A DNA stretch of 64,000 nt from Massilia sp. PDC64. Lineage in GTDB: Bacteria > Pseudomonadota > Gammaproteobacteria > Burkholderiales > Burkholderiaceae_D. Below the pieces are notes generated by a model. It searched no databases. It worked only from the letters and a program-made list of their open reading frames with translations, and was not told where the DNA came from. The first letter of the stretch is position 1; every line of letters starts with the position of its first letter. Below are positions 60,083-64,000 of this stretch, piece by piece. Made by a program: the position numbers and the translations under genes. The stretch is from the NCBI RefSeq assembly GCF_900101265.1, contig NZ_FMZS01000010.1:124001-188000 (forward strand), in the 5' to 3' direction.

Positions 60083-61420
60083 ATGAATCACGCTGCACGC
60101 CGTCGTACTTTACTGGGCCTGGGCACGGCACTGGCCGGCGCCACGCTGTTGCCGCGCGGTGCCGCCGCCGCCAGGGCGCGCGGACCTTTCCCCCAGGGCT
60201 TCCTGTGGGGCGCGGCCATTGCGGGCCACCAGGCGGAAGGCGACAACGTCGCAAGCGACGCCTGGCTGCTGGAAAACATCCAGCCGACGGAATTCAAGGA
60301 GCCGTCGGGCGCCGCCGTCGATCATTACCGCCTGTACGACCAGGACATCGCGACCCTCGCGTCGCTCGGCCTGAACACGTTCCGCTTTTCCATCGAGTGG
60401 GCGCGCGTGGAGCCGGTCGAGGGCATGTTCTCGGTGGCCGCGCTGGAGCATTACCGCGACGTGCTGCAGTCCTGCCGCAGGCATCGCGTGAAGGCGATGG
60501 TCAGCTTCAATCACTTCGTCACGCCCGCGTGGTTCGCAGCACGCGGCGGCTGGGAGACGGATGGTTCGGCGCAACTGTACGCGCGCTACTGCGACAAGGT
60601 CGCGCGCCACCTGGGCGACCTGATCGATTATGCGACGACGTTCAATGAACCGAACCTGCCCCGCCTCCTGTTCGGCATACCGGGGCCGCTGTCCGGCATG
60701 GCCGACAACCCGCGCATGAAGGCGATGCTCGCGAAGGCGGGCCAGCTGGCGGGCACCGGCAAATGGTCGTCGTGGATCTTCGGCGATTTCGCGCGCATCG
60801 AGGCGGGCCTGCTGCAGGCGCACGCGGCCGGCTACGCGGCCATCAAGGCAGTCCGGCCGCAACTGCCGGTCGGCTTCTCGATCGCCATCGCGGACGACCA
60901 GGCCGTCGACGGCGGCGCGGCGATGGTCGAGCGCAAGCGCGCGATCGCGTACGCCCCTTGGTTCCGGGCGATCGCCGAGCATGGCGATTTCATCGGCGTG
61001 CAGACCTATACGCGCGAACTGATCGGGCCCGACGGCGTGCGCCCGCCGCCGAAGGATGCGACCTTCACGTCGGCGCACATGGAGTACTACCCGCAGGCGC
61101 TCGAGGCGACCATTCGCTACACGGCGCAGCACGTGAAGCTGCCGATCTACGTGACGGAAAACGGCATGTCCACGGACGACGACGCGCAGCGCATCGCGTA
61201 CATCCGCACGGCCGTGGGCGGCGTCGCCAGCTGCCTGCAAGACGGGATCCCCGTGAAGAGCTACATCCACTGGTCGCTGCTCGACAACTTCGAGTGGATC
61301 TTCGGCTACGGCCCGCACTACGGCCTGATCGGCGTCGACCGCGCGACGATGAAACGCACCGTGAAGCCGAGCGCGCGCGTGCTCGGGAAGATCGCGCAGG
61401 CGGGCGGCGTCATCGCATGA
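60083..61420 (+). CDS. Exported GH1 beta-glucosidase
   Basis: 445 aa. RBS AAAGGAGACAAC. N-terminus MNHAARRRTLLGLGTALAGATLLPRGAAAARA is a Tat-like signal. GH1 barrel from FPQGFLWGAAIAGHQAEG; acid/base E189 in TTFNEPNLP and nucleophile E359 in PIYVTENGMSTDDDAQRIAYI; WSLLDNFEWIFGYGPHYGLIGVD near the end. GH1 enzymes release terminal beta-glucose (or galactose, fucose). With the GH106 rhamnosidase across the control region, it could strip the glucose of rutinose or neohesperidose from flavonoid glycosides in the periplasm. A hairpin follows. Confidence 0.93.
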   Translation: MNHAARRRTLLGLGTALAGATLLPRGAAAARARGPFPQGFLWGAAIAGHQAEGDNVASDAWLLENIQPTEFKEPSGAAVDHYRLYDQDIATLASLGLNTFRFSIEWARVEPVEGMFSVAALEHYRDVLQSCRRHRVKAMVSFNHFVTPAWFAARGGWETDGSAQLYARYCDKVARHLGDLIDYATTFNEPNLPRLLFGIPGPLSGMADNPRMKAMLAKAGQLAGTGKWSSWIFGDFARIEAGLLQAHAAGYAAIKAVRPQLPVGFSIAIADDQAVDGGAAMVERKRAIAYAPWFRAIAEHGDFIGVQTYTRELIGPDGVRPPPKDATFTSAHMEYYPQALEATIRYTAQHVKLPIYVTENGMSTDDDAQRIAYIRTAVGGVASCLQDGIPVKSYIHWSLLDNFEWIFGYGPHYGLIGVDRATMKRTVKPSARVLGKIAQAGGVIA

Positions 61421-61463
61421 AGCGGCTGGAACGGCGATAGGTGGTATCGCCAAAATGGGCTTT

Positions 61464-61481
61464 GGCCGGACCAGTCCGGCC
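61464..61481 (+). terminator. Hairpin after the GH1 gene
   Basis: GGCCGGAC (61464-61471) and GTCCGGCC (61474-61481) followed by TTTAATC. A strong stem with a short T-run, 44 bases after the GH1 stop and 39 bases before the next gene's start, so it could be a partial terminator dividing the operon. Confidence 0.5.
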
Positions 61482-61519
61482 TTTAATCTAGGCCTATCGG
61501 ATCAACAAGAGGAGACACA

Positions 61520-62761
61520 ATGGGCGGTATCATTTTTGAAAACGTAAGGATCTTCGACGGCAGCCAGATGCGCCCGGGGACCGGCGCCGTGCGCGTGGAG
61601 GGCAACCGCATCGCCGAGGTGGCCGATGGCACGCGTGGCATCACGGCGCTGGCCGGCGACCGCGTCATCGACGGCCACGGAGGCACGCTGATGCCGGGCC
61701 TCGTCGAAGCCCATGCGCACCTGTCGTGGCCCAGCTCCGTCGAGCGCTTCGTGCCCGGCATGGTCCTGCCGCCGGAAGACCTCGTGCTGACGACGGCCCG
61801 CAACGCCCGTATCCTGCTCGACCATGGCTTCACGAGCGCCTATTCGGCCGGCTCGCTGAGCAAATCCGTCGAGACGGTGCTGAACACGTTCATCACGAGC
61901 GGCGGCATGCCGGGACCGCGCCTCGTCGCGTCGTCGATCGAGCGCGAGCCGCCGACCATCGAGGAACTCGACCCGGGCAAGGTGGCAGAGCATGGCCGCG
62001 GCCCCGACGCCGTGCGCGCGTTCGTGAAGGAATGCGCGGCGATCGGCGCGAAGTCCGTCAAGTTCCTGCTGTCCGGCGAGGACGCGCTGAAACCCGGCGC
62101 GTCGCAGCAGCTGATGTACACGCAGGAAGAGGTCGACGCGGCCGGCGAACAGGCGCGCGAATCCGGCGTCTGGCTCGCGTGCCACGCGCAGGCGTCCGAT
62201 GCCGTCAAGATGGGCCTGCGCGCGGGCTTCCGTGTGCTGTACCACTGCACGTATGCGGACGAGGAAGCGCTGGACATGCTGGAAGCGCAGCGCGACGAGA
62301 TCTTCATCGCGCCCGCCATCGGCATCATCCAGGCCACGCTGGACGCGGCACCGCCGCCGCATTTCGACATGAGCCACATGAAGAAGAGCGCGGCCGAGGT
62401 ACTGGAACTGCAGAGGAAGCTCGTGCCGGAACTGCGCCGGCGCGGCCTGCGCGTGCTGCCGGGTGGCGACTACGGCTTCCCGTTCAACCCGAACGGCCGC
62501 AACGCGCGCGACCTCGAACTGTTCGTGAGCCTGCTGGGCTACACGCCGGAAGAGGCGCTGTCGGCGGCCACGCGGCTGGGCGGCGAGTTGATGGGCATGG
62601 GCGACGAGCTGGGACAGGTGAAGCAGGGCTTCCTGGCCGACCTGTTGCTCGTCGACGGCGACCCGGCGGCGGACGTGACGATCCTGCAGGACCGGAAGCG
62701 CCTGCGCGCCGTCATGAAGGACGGGCGCTTCCACAAGGATCCGGCGCTGGCCGGGCTGTGA
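61520..62761 (+). CDS. Imidazolonepropionase-like amidohydrolase
   Basis: 413 aa. Metal ligands: HxH in GLVEAHAHLSW, a probable carbamylated Lys in KSVKFLLSG, His in LACHAQASDAVK and LYHCTYADEE, and Asp in LPGGDYGFPFNPNG. C-terminal beta-sandwich with AATRLGGELMGMGDELGQVKQGFLADLLLVDGDPAADVTIL is typical of the HutI/Xaa-Pro dipeptidase-like subgroup. No signal peptide, hence cytoplasmic. The substrate is not predictable; presumed to hydrolyse an ester, lactone or amide intermediate of the locus. RBS AGAGGAGACA. The alpha/beta hydrolase gene follows after 9 bases. Confidence 0.87.
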   Translation: MGGIIFENVRIFDGSQMRPGTGAVRVEGNRIAEVADGTRGITALAGDRVIDGHGGTLMPGLVEAHAHLSWPSSVERFVPGMVLPPEDLVLTTARNARILLDHGFTSAYSAGSLSKSVETVLNTFITSGGMPGPRLVASSIEREPPTIEELDPGKVAEHGRGPDAVRAFVKECAAIGAKSVKFLLSGEDALKPGASQQLMYTQEEVDAAGEQARESGVWLACHAQASDAVKMGLRAGFRVLYHCTYADEEALDMLEAQRDEIFIAPAIGIIQATLDAAPPPHFDMSHMKKSAAEVLELQRKLVPELRRRGLRVLPGGDYGFPFNPNGRNARDLELFVSLLGYTPEEALSAATRLGGELMGMGDELGQVKQGFLADLLLVDGDPAADVTILQDRKRLRAVMKDGRFHKDPALAGL

Positions 62762-62770
62762 GGAGGGTGC

Positions 62771-63667
62771 ATGACGCCGAGTGACAAGCATGTCGAGATC
62801 CTGCGCGCCGTCCGCGCCGCCGGTCCCGTGATCGATCCGCCGGCCGCGAAGGCCCTGTACGCAGACCTGCATGCCGAGATGCCGCGCGGGCGGGAACCCG
62901 TGCGCGACATCGCCTACGGCGCCGGCGAGCGGCACCGGCTGGACGTGTATCCGCCCGTCGGTGCGGCGGGGCCGGCACCCGTCGTCGTGTTCCTCCACGG
63001 CGGCGGCTTCATCCGCGGCGACAAGGCGGACCGCGCGGCCGTCGGCCATTATTTTTCGCGGCATGGCGTGCTGGCCGTGCTGCCGAACTACCGCCTCGGG
63101 CCGCGCCACCGGTGGCCGGCCGGCGCCGAGGACGTGGGGGCCGTACTGGCCTGGGCGCGCGCGAACGTGGCGGCGCACGGGGGCGACCCGGACCACATCG
63201 TGCTCGCGGGCGAATCGGCCGGCGCGGCCCACGTGGCGGCGGCGACGCTCGTGTCGCGCTTCCATCCGCCCGAGGGCCTGCGCATCGCCGGCGCGTTCCT
63301 CGCGTCGGGCGTCTACAACGCGGAACTGGAATTGCTGGCGCGCGCCCAGTTGGGCATTGCCACGCCGGATCCGCGCAACGAGGCGTATTTCGGCACGGAC
63401 TTCGCCCGCTACCGCGCGATGTCGACGGTGGCCCTGATCGATGCGGCGCCATTCCCGCTGGCGATCACGTACGCGGAACTCGATCCGATCCAGATGCAGG
63501 CGCAGGCCGGTGAACTGTTCGCGCGGCTGGTCACGCAGCACGGATTCAGCCCGCGTATCGCGGTGATCGCCAATCACAACCACCTGAGCCAGGTGTACGC
63601 GATCAACAGCGGCGACGACGCACTGGCGGGCCCGTTGCTGGACTTCGTGCGCAACCCCCGATCCTAG
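62771..63667 (+). CDS. Alpha/beta hydrolase (HSL/BD-FAE-like esterase)
   Basis: 298 aa. Oxyanion-hole motif HGGGF at residues 76-80, nucleophile Ser149 in AGESAGAAH, likely acid Asp in TYAELDPIQMQ and catalytic His in NHNHLSQVY. Hormone-sensitive-lipase/carboxylesterase group; cytoplasmic (no signal peptide). Could deacylate phenolic esters such as feruloyl or acetyl groups on plant glycosides. Last gene before a clear Rho-independent terminator. RBS GGAGG. Confidence 0.92.
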   Translation: MTPSDKHVEILRAVRAAGPVIDPPAAKALYADLHAEMPRGREPVRDIAYGAGERHRLDVYPPVGAAGPAPVVVFLHGGGFIRGDKADRAAVGHYFSRHGVLAVLPNYRLGPRHRWPAGAEDVGAVLAWARANVAAHGGDPDHIVLAGESAGAAHVAAATLVSRFHPPEGLRIAGAFLASGVYNAELELLARAQLGIATPDPRNEAYFGTDFARYRAMSTVALIDAAPFPLAITYAELDPIQMQAQAGELFARLVTQHGFSPRIAVIANHNHLSQVYAINSGDDALAGPLLDFVRNPRS

Positions 63668-63684
63668 TCTCCTGCCGTCGTTGC

Positions 63685-63715
63685 GGCCCGTTCGTGCGCA
63701 GGGCGGGCCTTTTTT
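63685..63715 (+). terminator. Rho-independent terminator
   Basis: GGCCCGTTC (63685-63693) pairs with GGGCGGGCC (63701-63709; two G-U pairs), 7-base loop, followed by six T (63710-63715). It lies 18 bases after the esterase stop. Best intrinsic terminator in the window and the end of the plus-strand operon. Confidence 0.88.
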
Positions 63716-63744
63716 ATGGATGACAACCGCCCGAAAAATCCATA
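63715..63744. promoter_or_regulatory. Inverted repeat TATGGAT-N16-ATCCATA upstream of the last LysR gene
   Basis: Perfect 7-bp arms (63715-63721, 63738-63744), 53 bases before the LysR ATG. ATCC (63738-63741) and GGAT (63752-63755) make a second, overlapping symmetry. A plausible autoregulatory site for the NodD-like regulator, or coincidence in a short AT-rich leader. Confidence 0.3.
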
Positions 63745-63796
63745 CAGTGAAGGATAAAACGGCCAAGAGCGCCCTACGATAACAAGGAGACAACCG

Positions 63797-64000
63797 ATGC
63801 GTTTCAACCGCCTCGACCTGAACCTGCTGCTGGCGCTCGACGCGCTGCTGGAGGAACAGAACATCACCCGCGCGGCAGCGCGTGTGAACGTCAGCCAGTC
63901 CGCGATGAGCGGCATGCTGGCGCGGCTGCGCGAATTCTTCGAGGACGACCTGCTCGCCGCCGTCGGCCGCAACATGGAACTGACGGTGCTGGGCCGGCAG
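63797..64000 (+). CDS. LysR-family regulator, NodD/FdeR-like (3' partial)
   Basis: Only the first 68 codons are in the window. RBS AAGGAGA, then MRFNRLDLNLLLALDALLEEQNITRAAARVNVSQSAMSGMLARLREFFEDDLLAAVGRNMELT: the N-terminal winged helix of the NodD branch, to which the naringenin-responsive FdeR also belongs. It starts right after a strong terminator, so it is an independent transcript. It is the natural regulator candidate for the glycoside and ring-cleavage operons on its left. Confidence 0.92.
   Translation, partial: MRFNRLDLNLLLALDALLEEQNITRAAARVNVSQSAMSGMLARLREFFEDDLLAAVGRNMELTVLGRQ

Overview
The window is GC-rich (strong G/C bias at third codon positions, so many long shadow frames) and reads as a chromosomal accessory region of a Gram-negative betaproteobacterium in Burkholderiales. 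My best guess is Oxalobacteraceae (Massilia/Duganella-like). The guess rests on the trimeric-type general porins, AAHS and ACS family transporters, NodD-like LysR regulators, Tar-like chemoreceptors without the C-terminal tether pentapeptide, and TonB receptors beside glycosidases. I see no rRNA, tRNA, CRISPR array, insertion sequence or phage gene, and no gene-free stretch longer than 300 bases.

Layout. (1) 2-5532: a peptide/nickel-type ABC importer (two permeases and a fused double ATPase, cut at the left edge), then two tandem arginine/ornithine N-succinyltransferase paralogues. (2) 5677-9273: four small secreted or outer-membrane proteins, including a YncE-like beta-propeller. (3) 9326-11812: a PAS-GGDEF-EAL c-di-GMP enzyme with a degenerate GGDEF site. 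(4) 11926-20914: a dispersed aromatic-acid module that looks nitrobenzoate-related: a DUF4863/PnbB-type hydroxylaminobenzoate lyase, a NodD-like LysR, a small methyltransferase, an FMN reductase, an AAHS transporter, a chemoreceptor, a nitroreductase, a porin and an HD-domain protein. Three copies of one promoter-proximal sequence tie it together. (5) 20923-27227: an RND efflux pump with its two-component system (adaptor, pump, response regulator, kinase), all overlapping. (6) 27314-37353: an unassigned catabolic locus: a soluble solute-binding-like protein, aconitase, secreted lactonase-like propeller, ACS transporter, GntR/FCD regulator with two DNA-binding domains, aldehyde dehydrogenase, cupin and an isocitrate/isopropylmalate-type dehydrogenase. 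(7) 37456-47227: a gallate (4-oxalomesaconate) pathway: LigK aldolase, LigJ hydratase and GalD tautomerase on one strand; a two-wHTH LysR, AAHS transporter, gallate dioxygenase, porin and chemoreceptor on the other. (8) 47278-64000: a probable flavonoid-glycoside locus: nucleoside hydrolase, GH106 rhamnosidase and TonB receptor on the minus strand; MFS, GlcG-like protein, amidohydrolase, extradiol dioxygenase, FAH hydrolase, flavin monooxygenase, GH1 glucosidase, second amidohydrolase and alpha/beta hydrolase on the plus strand; then a NodD-like LysR cut at the right edge.

Taken together, the right two thirds looks like machinery for plant polyphenols. Glycosides are taken up and deglycosylated, the aglycone is hydroxylated and ring-cleaved, and gallate is carried to pyruvate and oxaloacetate. 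Two parallel modules (AAHS transporter, porin, chemoreceptor and an aromatic enzyme) occur, one in the nitroaromatic region and one in the gallate region. The most novel points are the three-copy regulatory element in region 4, the two regulators with duplicated DNA-binding domains, the unassigned aconitase/lactonase/dehydrogenase locus, and the flavonoid-glycoside locus. All functions are inferred from sequence and context only.
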